DNA of 38,350 nucleotides from a virus, in the IMG/VR virus record IMGVR_UViG_3300048597_000264, positions 1 through 38,350 of that record. One strand, 5' to 3'. The number at the start of each line of letters is the position of its first letter. Position 1 is the stretch's first letter. Under the pieces are notes generated by a model. That model was not told the origin of the DNA. It saw only the letters and a list, made by a program, of their open reading frames with translations, and made no database searches. Shown piece by piece: positions 7,285 to 14,344 of this stretch. A program made the position numbers and the translations under genes.

Positions 7285-7490
7285 GGCTCGAACAGCTCCC
7301 CCACCGGCACGTCCAACCCGCGAGCAATGAGCATCATCGAGCGGGCCGTGAGTCGCTTCTGACGGCCGTCTTCCAGACGCCTGACCGTCATGCCCGAGAT
7401 TCCGAACCGTTCGCCGAACTGCTCCGGGCTGAGCCCCATCTCTATGCGGGCCAGGCGAACCCTTCCACCGACAACCTTGCTTGATCTCAT
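7281..7490 (-). CDS. Cro-like XRE-family repressor
   Basis: A 69-residue protein with an XRE helix-turn-helix (VRLARIEMGLSPEQFGERFG, then GMTVRRLEDG, about residues 10-45) and nothing else, the size of a Cro protein. It is the first gene of the leftward early operon and diverges from the prophage repressor. No Shine-Dalgarno is present; its ATG lies six bases after the -10 TATAAC, so translation should start on a leaderless mRNA. Confidence 0.85.
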   Translation of the reverse strand: MRSSKVVGGRVRLARIEMGLSPEQFGERFGISGMTVRRLEDGRQKRLTARSMMLIARGLDVPVGELFEP

Positions 7491-7496
7491 GTTGAG

Positions 7497-7525
7497 GTTA
7501 TACAGATGACTTCAAGATTTGTCAA
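7497..7525 (-). promoter_or_regulatory. Early leftward promoter, sigma-70 type
   Basis: On the minus strand TTGACA (7525-7520), a 17-bp spacer and TATAAC (7502-7497) form a near-consensus promoter. Six bases separate the -10 from the ATG of the Cro-like gene, giving a leaderless transcript. Operator-like repeats overlap its -35. Confidence 0.85.
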
Positions 7526-7534
7526 GTCTAGTGA
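7506..7534 (+). promoter_or_regulatory. Candidate repressor promoter
   Basis: ATGACT (7506-7511), a 17-bp spacer and TAGTGA (7529-7534) form a weaker promoter, followed after six bases by the GTG at 7541. It lies face to face with the early promoter, so RNA polymerase could use only one at a time. Confidence 0.5.
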
Positions 7535-7565
7535 AGGAATGTGACTTCAAGCGAAGGCATGAAGT
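7507..7565. promoter_or_regulatory. Operator-like repeats of the immunity switch
   Basis: TGACTTCAAG occurs at 7507-7516 and again at 7542-7551. Inverted partners follow each: CAAGTC at 7523-7528 and TGAAGT at 7560-7565, giving GACTT-N11-AAGTC and ACTTCA-N10-TGAAGT. They cover both -35 regions and the repressor start, as repressor or Cro operators would. Confidence 0.55.
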
Positions 7566-8014
7566 GGGACGAAGCCTGTAGACATGGCTTCATGGCGCTG
7601 GAACCGGAGGTCGTGAAGCGCAGGGTGCGATCAGCCCGCGAGTTCGCCGGGCTTGAACAGAAAGAGATCGGGCGCCTGATGAAAGCCGACGGCTTCGGCA
7701 TCCACGATGTCGGCAAGTGGGAGCGAATGGACCCGACCGCACCGCCCATGTCACCGGGCCGCGCCCAGTCCTTGTCACATCACACGGGACTACCGGTCGC
7801 CTGGTTCACGGAACCGGACCTTTCCGCGATTCTCAGCGAACCGCGCGAAGGCGACCGAGTGGCCGATCTCGAAGCTCGTCTGGAGGAGACGAACGCCGCG
7901 CTACGAGACCTCGCGGCGCGTCAGCTTGACGCAGACGAGGAGGCTGAGTGGCGGAGATATCTCGCCACCGGCTCGCACTCCGCAACGCGAGAGCGCGGAG
8001 GGGCGAGTGAATAG
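7541..8014 (+). CDS. Prophage repressor, XRE-type
   Basis: A 157-residue protein with an XRE-like helix-turn-helix (residues about 22-60: EVVKRRVRSAREFAGLEQKEIGRLM, then VGKWERMDP), a short linker with FTEPDL and a charged coiled-coil C-terminus for dimerisation. It has no protease domain, so it is not a LexA-type cleavable repressor. The GTG at 7541 is preferred because it lies six bases after a possible -10, as in the opposite promoter; ATGs at 7559 and 7592 are alternatives and none has a good Shine-Dalgarno. It diverges from the Cro-like gene and should hold the early operon off in the lysogen. Confidence 0.75.
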   Translation: MTSSEGMKWDEACRHGFMALEPEVVKRRVRSAREFAGLEQKEIGRLMKADGFGIHDVGKWERMDPTAPPMSPGRAQSLSHHTGLPVAWFTEPDLSAILSEPREGDRVADLEARLEETNAALRDLAARQLDADEEAEWRRYLATGSHSATRERGGASE

Positions 8015-8147
8015 GCATCCGGGTTGCGGCCGCTTCGATCGAGTCGGCAATCTCTTCCGCTGCGGCGAATTCGTCGAAGGTCATCTGGTTGGGCAATTGC
8101 TTTTCCCCTCATGGCAGGCATCAACACGATTCGCCCGCCCACCCGAT

Positions 8148-8167
8148 GTTCGGCGACGAAACCGAAC
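8148..8167. terminator. Hairpin in the gap after the repressor
   Basis: GTTCGG and CCGAAC form a perfect 6-bp stem with an 8-base loop. No T tract follows. It may end or process the repressor transcript. The rest of 8015-8218 shows no convincing gene. Confidence 0.3.
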
Positions 8168-8218
8168 ACCTGTTCGTCACGATAAACCGTCGCCCGGCGG
8201 AATACATGGAAGGAAGAT

Positions 8219-8818
8219 ATGACCGACTACGAAGGTGCCGCACCCCCAGCAGATACATCCGAGGGATGGAAGCCCGACCCGTCCGGAGCGAGCGATTTCC
8301 GATGGTGGGACGGCCACGCTTGGACACAGAGAGTCGGCGCGAGGCAAGAGGCGCCTGGAGGCCCCACGGGGCCGAACAAGCTGTGCCCTCACTGCGGCGC
8401 GATGTCTCAGACCAGTGCGTCGAAGTGTCCGTCATGCGGCAAGGGCTACAAGAAACGAACCGGCCTCAAGATCTTCGCAGCGATCGTCGCGGCCGGCCTC
8501 GTGGGGATCATCGGCTGCTCGGTCTTGCTCGTCGGAGGAGCCAACGAAGTCGCGGACGAGCTGGACGCCGAGCAGGCGAAGAGCGCGATCACCCGAGCCC
8601 AGTTCGACGCCCTCGAGATCGGCATGACGCAGGCCGAGGTGCGGGCGAGCACCGGCAAGCCGCCGGCTGATCGCCAGAGCTTCGAGTCCGAAGACTTCCT
8701 GTCAGAGGAGCCGACCACGTCGAGCTGCATCTACTACAACAAGGCTGGCGGCGAGTTCCTCGACACGTACCAGCTGTGCTTCGACGACGGGAAGCTGACA
8801 TCGAAGAACGACTATTGA
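8219..8818 (+). CDS. DUF2510, zinc-ribbon membrane protein with SmpA/BLIP-like outer domain
   Basis: A 199-residue protein. Residues about 15-39 are a DUF2510 motif (GWKPDPSG, RWWDGHAWT), a domain seen almost only in Actinobacteria. Next come a zinc ribbon (C56, C59, C70, C73), one membrane helix (about 82-106) and an outer domain with ITRAQFDALEIGMTQAEVRAS and a Cys-Ile-Tyr-Tyr strand, as in SmpA/OmlA or beta-lactamase-inhibitor folds. AGGAAG stands before the ATG. It lies directly after the repressor on the same strand, so it is probably expressed in the lysogen and may alter the host surface or exclude other phages. That role is inferred. Confidence 0.7.
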   Translation: MTDYEGAAPPADTSEGWKPDPSGASDFRWWDGHAWTQRVGARQEAPGGPTGPNKLCPHCGAMSQTSASKCPSCGKGYKKRTGLKIFAAIVAAGLVGIIGCSVLLVGGANEVADELDAEQAKSAITRAQFDALEIGMTQAEVRASTGKPPADRQSFESEDFLSEEPTTSSCIYYNKAGGEFLDTYQLCFDDGKLTSKNDY

Positions 8819-8836
8819 CGCGCCCGGATGGCAGCT

Positions 8837-8863
8837 CCATGGTCGGTTCCCCGCTGACCATGG
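8837..8863. terminator. Hairpin after the DUF2510 gene
   Basis: CCATGGTC (8837-8844) and GACCATGG (8856-8863) form a perfect 8-bp stem with an 11-base loop, 18 bp after the stop codon. No T tract, as is common in GC-rich hosts. Confidence 0.4.
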
Positions 8864-8993
8864 GTCTACAGTCGGTGCTGGGATTATCGGCGGCGACCGA
8901 CATCGCGCCGTCGGGCGCTGGGCGTCAGGTGTCCGGTTCTCGTCCATCTGCCCGTGACTATCTGCCAGACGCGAAAACCGCGTTCGAAAAGCT

Positions 8994-10628
8994 ATGACGA
9001 CCCAAAACCACCTCTACTACGGCGACAACCTCGAGGTCCTGCGCCGGCACATCCCGGACGAGTCGGTCGACCTGGTCTATCTGGACCCGCCGTTCAACTC
9101 GAACGCGGACTACAACGTGCTGTTCGCCGAAGAGGACGGCTCACGGGCAGCTGCGCAGATCGAAGCCTTCGGCGACACGTGGCGCTGGGACCAGGCGGCT
9201 GCCGCGGCCTTCCAGGAGACTGTCGAGCAGGGCGGTGAGGTCGCGAAGGCGATGGTCGCGTTCCAGACGCTGCTCGGTGACTCGAACATGCTGGCGTACC
9301 TGGCGATGATGGCACCGCGGCTGGTCGAGCTCCGGCGGGTTCTGAAGTCGACGGGGTCGATCTATCTGCACTGCGATCCGACGGCGAGTCACTACTTGAA
9401 GTTGTTGCTGGACTCGGTCTTCGGGGCAGATCGATTCCTCAATGAGGTCACATGGAAGCGGACCTTCTCTCATGGAAATGTGGGTCGAAACTTCGGGCGC
9501 GTCACTGACACGATCCTCGTGTACACCCGATCCGAAAGCTACACGTGGGTTCAGCAATACAGCCCCTACGGTGAGGAATACGTCGAGGGCTACTTCCGTC
9601 ATCACGACGAGAAGGGGCGCTACCGAACCGTGTCTCTGCGAAACCCGTCGAAGCGGCCGAATCTGCACTACCCGTACACAGCTTCGAACGGCTTGACCTA
9701 TCAGCCCCACCCCAACGGGTGGGCAGTCTCCGAGAAGCGGATGAAGGCGTACGACGAGCAGGGACGGCTCCACTTTCCGAAGAAGGAGTCGGGGGCGTTG
9801 CTCGTGAAGCAGTATCTGGACGACAAGCCGGGGGTGAAGCTCCAAAACCTTTGGACCGACATTCCTCCAATCGGTGCTCACGCGGCCGAACGTCTTGGCT
9901 ACCCCACACAGAAACCCGTTGCTCTGCTCGAGCGAATAATCGCAACGAGCAGCGAACCGGATGCGGTGGTGCTCGACCCTTTCGCGGGCTGCGGCACGAC
10001 GATCGCGGCCGCCGAGAAGCTCGGCCGGCGATGGATCGGGATTGACGTTACGTTCCTCGCGGTATCGCTTCTCAAGTCACGGCTGAAGGAGGTCGAAGGG
10101 GTCGAATACGAGATCGTTGGTGAACCCACCTCATCTGACGACGCCGCCCAACTTGCCGCCGACGACCCCTACCAGTTCCAGTGGTGGGCGCTGGGCCTGA
10201 TCGGAGCTCGGCCGGTCGAGGAGAAGAAGGGCGCCGACAAGGGCATTGACGGTCGCCTGTACTTCTTCGACGACGGCGGTTCGAAGGCCAAGCAGCTGAT
10301 CGTGAGCGTGAAGGCAGGGAAGGTCCAGGTCTCCCACGTCAGGGACTTGGTCGGGGTACTTCAGCGGGAAGGGGCAGAGATCGGCGCCCTGATCTCGCTG
10401 AACGAACCGACCGGGCCGATGAAGAAGGAAGCTGCGTCCGCCGGGATGTACAAATCGCCTCTCACCGGCACCACCCACCCCCGGGTCCAGCTCATCACGG
10501 TGGCCGAGCTGCTGGACGGTCGGACACTCGATCTGCCGGCGATCGCACCGCAGCAGAGCATGACGGCAAAGCCGGTGGCCGCGCCTGCGAAGGCTAGGCC
10601 GGATCAGTTGACGCTCGGCGGGGACTGA
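8994..10628 (+). CDS. DNA methyltransferase fused to an Mrr-like nuclease domain
   Basis: A 544-residue protein. The catalytic motif IV DPPF (31-34) comes before the AdoMet-binding motif I DPFAGCGTT (328-336), the beta-type order of N6-adenine or N4-cytosine methyltransferases. Between them is a large insert, probably target recognition. After about residue 390 there is a second domain with GADKGIDGRLYF (D419) and IVSVKAGKV (K440), then HVRDLVGVLQREGAEIGALISL. This follows the Mrr/PD-(D/E)XK pattern of an Asp strand and an x-x-Lys strand. So modification and possible cleavage sit on one chain. The gene lies in the lysogenic cargo. It may protect phage DNA or restrict other phages; nuclease activity is inferred. 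Confidence 0.8.
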   Translation: MTTQNHLYYGDNLEVLRRHIPDESVDLVYLDPPFNSNADYNVLFAEEDGSRAAAQIEAFGDTWRWDQAAAAAFQETVEQGGEVAKAMVAFQTLLGDSNMLAYLAMMAPRLVELRRVLKSTGSIYLHCDPTASHYLKLLLDSVFGADRFLNEVTWKRTFSHGNVGRNFGRVTDTILVYTRSESYTWVQQYSPYGEEYVEGYFRHHDEKGRYRTVSLRNPSKRPNLHYPYTASNGLTYQPHPNGWAVSEKRMKAYDEQGRLHFPKKESGALLVKQYLDDKPGVKLQNLWTDIPPIGAHAAERLGYPTQKPVALLERIIATSSEPDAVVLDPFAGCGTTIAAAEKLGRRWIGIDVTFLAVSLLKSRLKEVEGVEYEIVGEPTSSDDAAQLAADDPYQFQWWALGLIGARPVEEKKGADKGIDGRLYFFDDGGSKAKQLIVSVKAGKVQVSHVRDLVGVLQREGAEIGALISLNEPTGPMKKEAASAGMYKSPLTGTTHPRVQLITVAELLDGRTLDLPAIAPQQSMTAKPVAAPAKARPDQLTLGGD

Positions 10629-10719
10629 GCTTGCGGAGTCGAACGATTCCGGATACCGTTGTCTGGTGATGAAGTCGTGACGGGCCTGCGCCTGCTCCAG
10701 CCACCGCACACTGCCGGTC

Positions 10720-11028
10720 ATGGCTGATCGGTCAGATCTGTCGGCCGAGTCGCTGCTCGAAGCGTTCAGGGAAGACTTCCGGCAAGCGGTCAGAGGCATA
10801 CCGAATCTTGCAGCGATCCTGGCAGAAGGTGAGAAGAGTCCCGTCAAGCCTTCGGCTAAGGAAATCGCCACCTTCAACGCCAGGACCACGTGGCTGTACC
10901 GGCGCTGGATGCTGACACTGGCCGCCGAAGTCGACCGTCTGAGCGACGAGGTCGATCTCCTTCACGAGCGCGTCAACAAGCGACCGCGCAAGCGCCGGAG
11001 TCCTCGGGCACCCAGAAGGGAGAACTGA
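10720..11028 (+). CDS. Hypothetical helical protein, first of a three-gene cluster
   Basis: A 102-residue helical protein with a conserved-looking acidic N-terminus (SAESLLEAFREDFRQAVRGIP), a central WLYRRWMLTLAAEVDRLSDEV helix and a highly basic tail (KRPRKRRSPRAPRR). No family recognised. It begins 91 bp after the methyltransferase gene and overlaps the next gene by one base (TGATG), so the three small genes form one transcript. Confidence 0.6.
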   Translation: MADRSDLSAESLLEAFREDFRQAVRGIPNLAAILAEGEKSPVKPSAKEIATFNARTTWLYRRWMLTLAAEVDRLSDEVDLLHERVNKRPRKRRSPRAPRREN

Positions 11029-11519
11029 TGGAACCGGTTAGCACTCGCAACGCCATCCGGCGGATGGCCCTCGACCTGGACTTTCTCTCTGAGGAGATCG
11101 CGCTCTACATCGCTGGTAAGTCCGATCCTGACGCACTGGCCGACCTGGTTCTCGAGGCCGACCGCCGCCTCCACGTCTTCGCGCAACGGATCGCCGCCTT
11201 CTCGATCGAAGTCGGTCGAAACCGGGCGGTCGAGATGGCGGCGGCCTTCGTGCCTGAGGTCCCCGAGATCCCGTCGGGCGCTCCGGCCGTTCTCTTGGCT
11301 GGGCTCGACGAGCTCGTGTCTGGTCCGGTCGTGCGGGTCTCTCTGAGCACAGGCGAGACCCTGTGGGGTCGGGTGCTTGAAGTCTCGGACACATTGCTTA
11401 GGGTGGACACCGGTAACGGCGTGCGAACGCTGGACCCTGGGTTGGTGGTCGAAGTCGTCGTGGAGTCGGCCGTGCCCGAGGCCGACCCACCGGTGGAAGC
11501 GTCTCCTCCCGGGGCATAG
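11028..11519 (+). CDS. Hypothetical protein with an Sm-like barrel
   Basis: A 163-residue protein. Start chosen at 11028, where AAGGGAG precedes the ATG and the stop of the first gene overlaps it. The first half is helical (RNAIRRMALDLDFLSEEIALYI and onward). The second half has a run of short strands (GPVVRVSLSTGETLWGRVLEV, then SDTLLRVDTGNGVRTL) that reads like an Lsm/SH3-type small barrel. The tail is acidic and Pro-rich. Function unknown; a nucleic-acid or protein adaptor is possible. Confidence 0.6.
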   Translation: MEPVSTRNAIRRMALDLDFLSEEIALYIAGKSDPDALADLVLEADRRLHVFAQRIAAFSIEVGRNRAVEMAAAFVPEVPEIPSGAPAVLLAGLDELVSGPVVRVSLSTGETLWGRVLEVSDTLLRVDTGNGVRTLDPGLVVEVVVESAVPEADPPVEASPPGA

Positions 11520-11520
11520 C

Positions 11521-11793
11521 GTGCGCTTCACCCAGGAAGAGATCCGCGAGCAGCTGACCGACCTCGGTGCTTTCCGCCAAGAGGTCCTGGCTGACCACGC
11601 TCGAGCGATGAGGGCAACCGCCCGCCGGCTGGACGAGGTCCGCGACGAGCTGGAGAAGCTCGGCACCGAGCACATCCGCCAGGTCGGGCACCTCGACCGG
11701 GCAGCTGCTCAGTGGTCGGCTCGAGCAATCGCCGCGGGAATGAGCGAGGGCGAGGTGCTGGAGCTGCTAGGGATTCGGCCCGGTTCAGAGTAG
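11521..11793 (+). CDS. Hypothetical coiled-coil protein, third of the cluster
   Basis: A 90-residue helical protein starting with GTG one base after the preceding stop. It is a continuous heptad-like coiled coil (TARRLDEVRDELEKLGTEHI) ending in a short helix SEGEVLELLG that resembles the helix of small actinobacterial DNA-binding or regulatory proteins. A longer frame upstream would lie inside the preceding gene. No known family. Confidence 0.55.
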   Translation: MRFTQEEIREQLTDLGAFRQEVLADHARAMRATARRLDEVRDELEKLGTEHIRQVGHLDRAAAQWSARAIAAGMSEGEVLELLGIRPGSE

Positions 11794-11874
11794 GTACGCG
11801 AAACGTACGAAGAAAGAACCTCAGCGCGTCATGCGCCGAGGCTCTCAGGGGAGCCCTCCCGATCGGAGAGGGCT
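11794..11874. terminator. Array of three hairpins
   Basis: Three stem-loops follow the unknown trio within 81 bp: GTACG/CGTAC (11794-11808), an imperfect 13-bp stem with loop GTCAT (11815-11845) and AGCCCTC/GAGGGCT (11852-11874). The middle one has the form of an actinobacterial intrinsic terminator without a T tract. The array separates the trio from the next two-gene unit. The rest of the gap to 12038 holds no clear gene. Confidence 0.55.
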
Positions 11875-12037
11875 AGGCTTGATCGTCCCCTGCTTAGTCG
11901 AACCCCAAACCGAGAGCTTGAAGCCGACGGGAGGGCGGACTTGAAGAATGTCAGTCAAGCGGCCGTTCCGTTGCAACGTGCCCGCCGCAGGCTTTACCAT
12001 GGCCGTCATGGTCGAAACGGTTCCGGGGAAGAAGAAC

Positions 12038-12562
12038 ATGGCCGAAGATGACCCAGCCGAACTGATCCTCACCATCGCCCGCGACGAGGCTGCTGAGGCG
12101 TTGCGAGTATCGGAGTTGCTGGACGGCAAGGCGCGCAGCCTGCCCCAGGTTGCAACAGTCTTTTTTGCGGCCAGTCAAGCGGCGGTGGCCGTCATCCTCG
12201 GCAACGCGTCCGACGTTTCCCTATGGATTGCGCTGGCCGCTGCCATTCTCGGTCTTGCTGGACTGCTCGCCGTCTCAGCCTGCTTGGTTCTGGCGGTCCG
12301 GGTTCAGACGGTAGAAGAACAGTCCACTCTCAACGTGCGAGACGTCCGCGAGTACGTAGAGGCAGAGAGCGAGAAGGGGCACAAACCGCCAATGTGGCTA
12401 TTGGTAGGAACGTTCACCCAGATCGTCGAGGATCGACGCGAGAAAAACGATGAGAAGGCAGACGCTGTCGAAAAGGCTCAGCGCGTCAGCTATCTGGCCA
12501 TCGGGCTGACCTCGTCTCAACTTCTGTTGGGCCTCATCGCCACGGTCGTCGGAGTGGCTTGA
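12038..12562 (+). CDS. Three-helix membrane protein, effector-like
   Basis: A 174-residue protein. After a charged N-terminal helix (RDEAAEALRVSELLDGKA) come two membrane helices (about 35-54 and 60-86), a soluble charged region and a third membrane helix at the C-terminus (about 150-174). This plan resembles membrane effectors of abortive-infection systems (SLATT or Pycsar-TM types), whose helix before the first membrane span also carries a D-x-K-A-like motif; this is similarity of layout only. The ATG at 12038 is chosen for its GGGGAAGAAG upstream; 12008 and 11948 are alternatives. It overlaps the next gene (TGATG), so the two products probably work together. Confidence 0.65.
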   Translation: MAEDDPAELILTIARDEAAEALRVSELLDGKARSLPQVATVFFAASQAAVAVILGNASDVSLWIALAAAILGLAGLLAVSACLVLAVRVQTVEEQSTLNVRDVREYVEAESEKGHKPPMWLLVGTFTQIVEDRREKNDEKADAVEKAQRVSYLAIGLTSSQLLLGLIATVVGVA

Positions 12563-13422
12563 TGGCTGACCCCAACGGCGATGAAGAAAAACCAGGGCCC
12601 GGCGACTTCATCGACAAGATCCGATATTCCGTGGCCTCGCGCACCGCTGGTGAGGAGATCGGGAAACATGCGAGCCCTGCGCCACTAATCGGCAAGATGG
12701 CTTCCCTTTACGGGCAGCTGCTCAGTTCGTTGGTGATTGGTGGTTCCAGTCCAACTACGGCCGCAGAAAAGATGCCGGTCTATATCGGACGCCTAGTTCA
12801 CGTACAGAGCGTCGACATGGAACTCGTTCTGGAGCCTCACGGCGAACCACTCGACGGACGTCCACCTACTGAAGACCTTTTCGAACGACTCGATGTGCTC
12901 ACCTCCGCAGATCCGGATGACATCCGCGCTCTCGTGGCTGACTTCGGTGGTGCTGCGACGCAGGCTTATCGCAAGTTCGCAACGTTGCTCGGCGACTACT
13001 CCCTGGAAGCGTCGTTCTGGATCCCGGACCAGTCGCGGGCCGCCGAACTCGACTGGCCCCGGGCATCGGCTCACGCACGCCTCCTCAACTCCGAAGAGGT
13101 GATCGAAACGTCGACCTTTACGTTGTCCGGCATCTTGGACATGCTCGAAGACAGCAGAAGCCGCTTCAGCCTTAGGCGCGACGACGACTATCTAGATGCG
13201 GGGTCGAAGGAAGAATGGAAGCGCGCCGTCGGCAATCGGCCGAAGATAGAGGGTGCCTTGTCCGAGGACGCTATGGATGACATTCAGATAAAGAACGCCT
13301 GGCGGAAGCAGATCATGGCGCGAGTCGAGGTGACCAAGGTGACCTCCCCGAAGACAACGAAGAGCATGGAGATCGAGGCCGTGTTGCGCGAAGTGGAATC
13401 GGTTCAAGACCGAATCCACTGA
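12562..13422 (+). CDS. Unknown soluble partner of the membrane protein
   Basis: A 286-residue soluble protein that matches no family I recognise. Residues 1-60 are helical with a small hydrophobic stretch (LLSSLVIGG). The middle has alternating strands and helices (VYIGRLVHVQSVDMELVL; DIRALVADFGGAATQAY). The C-terminal part has a likely barrel (ARVEVTKVTSPKTTKSMEIEA). The ATG overlaps the stop of the membrane gene. By eye the sequence is less GC-rich than the phage structural genes, which suggests separate acquisition. Likely role: sensor, regulator or antitoxin for the membrane protein (inference). Confidence 0.6.
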   Translation: MADPNGDEEKPGPGDFIDKIRYSVASRTAGEEIGKHASPAPLIGKMASLYGQLLSSLVIGGSSPTTAAEKMPVYIGRLVHVQSVDMELVLEPHGEPLDGRPPTEDLFERLDVLTSADPDDIRALVADFGGAATQAYRKFATLLGDYSLEASFWIPDQSRAAELDWPRASAHARLLNSEEVIETSTFTLSGILDMLEDSRSRFSLRRDDDYLDAGSKEEWKRAVGNRPKIEGALSEDAMDDIQIKNAWRKQIMARVEVTKVTSPKTTKSMEIEAVLREVESVQDRIH

Positions 13423-13434
13423 GTCTGGTACCCC

Positions 13435-13794
13435 CTACCCGAGCTTGAGCCAGTTCCTCAGTTCCATCAGGGAGACGCACCACGGTTCGCCTTCGGGAGC
13501 GTGCTGGATGAGTTCGACGACCAGTTGGATTTCCAAGTCCTGAAGTCTTCTGTCTCCAAGGATGTCGGCCCCGGCTTCGACGATCAGGGTACCCGCCGTT
13601 AGGTTGGGTCCACCGCCGGGATACCCCCACGTCCGATTTCCTCCGGTGTGTCCGACCGAATACGGAAGGGGAAGTTCATCCTCCATCCCGTCCCAAGTTC
13701 GAAAGACGCGATCCGGAGGCTCCATTCGAAAATAGTCCCCGTCAGGCACTCCGTCGGCCGGTTCGAACAGCGTGAAGTGGTCGAGCACGATCAT
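13435..13794 (-). CDS. DUF6166-like protein
   Basis: A 119-residue protein with the pattern of the phage-associated DUF6166 family: a WGYPGGGPNLTAGTLIVEAG segment followed by a helix-rich stretch and a closing CVSLMELRNWL. It is convergent with the two-gene cargo unit, separated by only 12 bp. It may be the last gene of the lysis transcript or an independent late-end gene. Molecular function unknown. Confidence 0.6.
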   Translation of the reverse strand: MIVLDHFTLFEPADGVPDGDYFRMEPPDRVFRTWDGMEDELPLPYSVGHTGGNRTWGYPGGGPNLTAGTLIVEAGADILGDRRLQDLEIQLVVELIQHAPEGEPWCVSLMELRNWLKLG

Positions 13795-13895
13795 GAATCG
13801 ATTATGGCTCAGATGCTCCCGCTTGTTCGAGTTACGCCCGGGACTTTCCCGCTAAGTGCGACTTAGGTGCAGGTAGCGATCGCCCGCCCGGAAGG

Positions 13896-14156
13896 CTACG
13901 AATCGTCGTAGCTCCGCCCCAACTCCCCCAGCTCCTCCCAGATCAGCTTCGCGTCGCCCACGATGCGCTCGACCCGAGCGAGCTGCCCGGCGGTCATCGG
14001 GTACTGGTCGAGACCTCGAAGCCAGGCCGCGAGGTCGACGGCCTCCTCAGATGCTTCGGCGACGATCGCCTGGGGGCCGCGGTCCCAACCTCCTCGGCCT
14101 TCGTTCCGGGCGACCTGGGCGTCCACTTCGTCGGCGTAGGCCATGGGGTCGGGCAT
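13896..14156 (-). CDS. Small acidic phage protein
   Basis: An 86-residue helical, acidic protein with GGWDRGPQAIVAEASEEAVDLAAWL, a pattern found in small actinophage proteins beside lysis or DNA-metabolism genes, and faintly like MazG helices. It starts 8 bp after the small zinc gene. Function unknown. The 101 bp between it and the DUF6166-like gene show no further gene. Confidence 0.55.
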   Translation of the reverse strand: MPDPMAYADEVDAQVARNEGRGGWDRGPQAIVAEASEEAVDLAAWLRGLDQYPMTAGQLARVERIVGDAKLIWEELGELGRSYDDS

Positions 14157-14164
14157 CCGAGCGA

Positions 14165-14344
14165 CTACGCAGGCCGTCTGACGGCCGCGTACCCGGTCCA
14201 GAAGGCATCCGGCCTGAACAGGTCCGGGCCACCCTCAGCGCGCCTCTCAGCGGCACGGGCCGAGCAGCTGCTCGTCGCCCACTTCGCGTCGGCGCGTCGG
14301 CCCTCGAGGGAGGCACCGCAGCCGCAGGCGCAGGTGCGGGTCAC
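14165..14344 (-). CDS. Small zinc-finger protein
   Basis: A 59-residue protein starting with GTG that overlaps the holin stop (GTGA). The N-terminus has CACGCG, then GRRADAKWATSSC, a zinc-knuckle pattern seen in small phage proteins (C-x-C-x-C then a distant Cys). The C-terminus is FRPDAFWTGYAAV. A longer frame upstream would read through the holin gene and is rejected. Confidence 0.6.
   Translation of the reverse strand: MTRTCACGCGASLEGRRADAKWATSSCSARAAERRAEGGPDLFRPDAFWTGYAAVRRPA

Noticed and set aside
7833-8096. Minus-strand frame starting TTG with GAGGGG upstream and a protein-like acidic start
   Set aside because: It overlaps the repressor C-terminus by about 180 bases and becomes Arg/Pro-rich and unnatural there; kept only as a possible short antisense peptide.
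10660-10690. TACCGT followed by GTG/ATG before the unknown trio as a plus-strand late promoter
   Set aside because: The GTCAAC part is missing at the fixed distance and the frame stops after a few codons.
11971-11999. TTGCAA and TTTACC as promoter of the membrane/soluble pair
   Set aside because: Poor -10 match; spacing fits only loosely.
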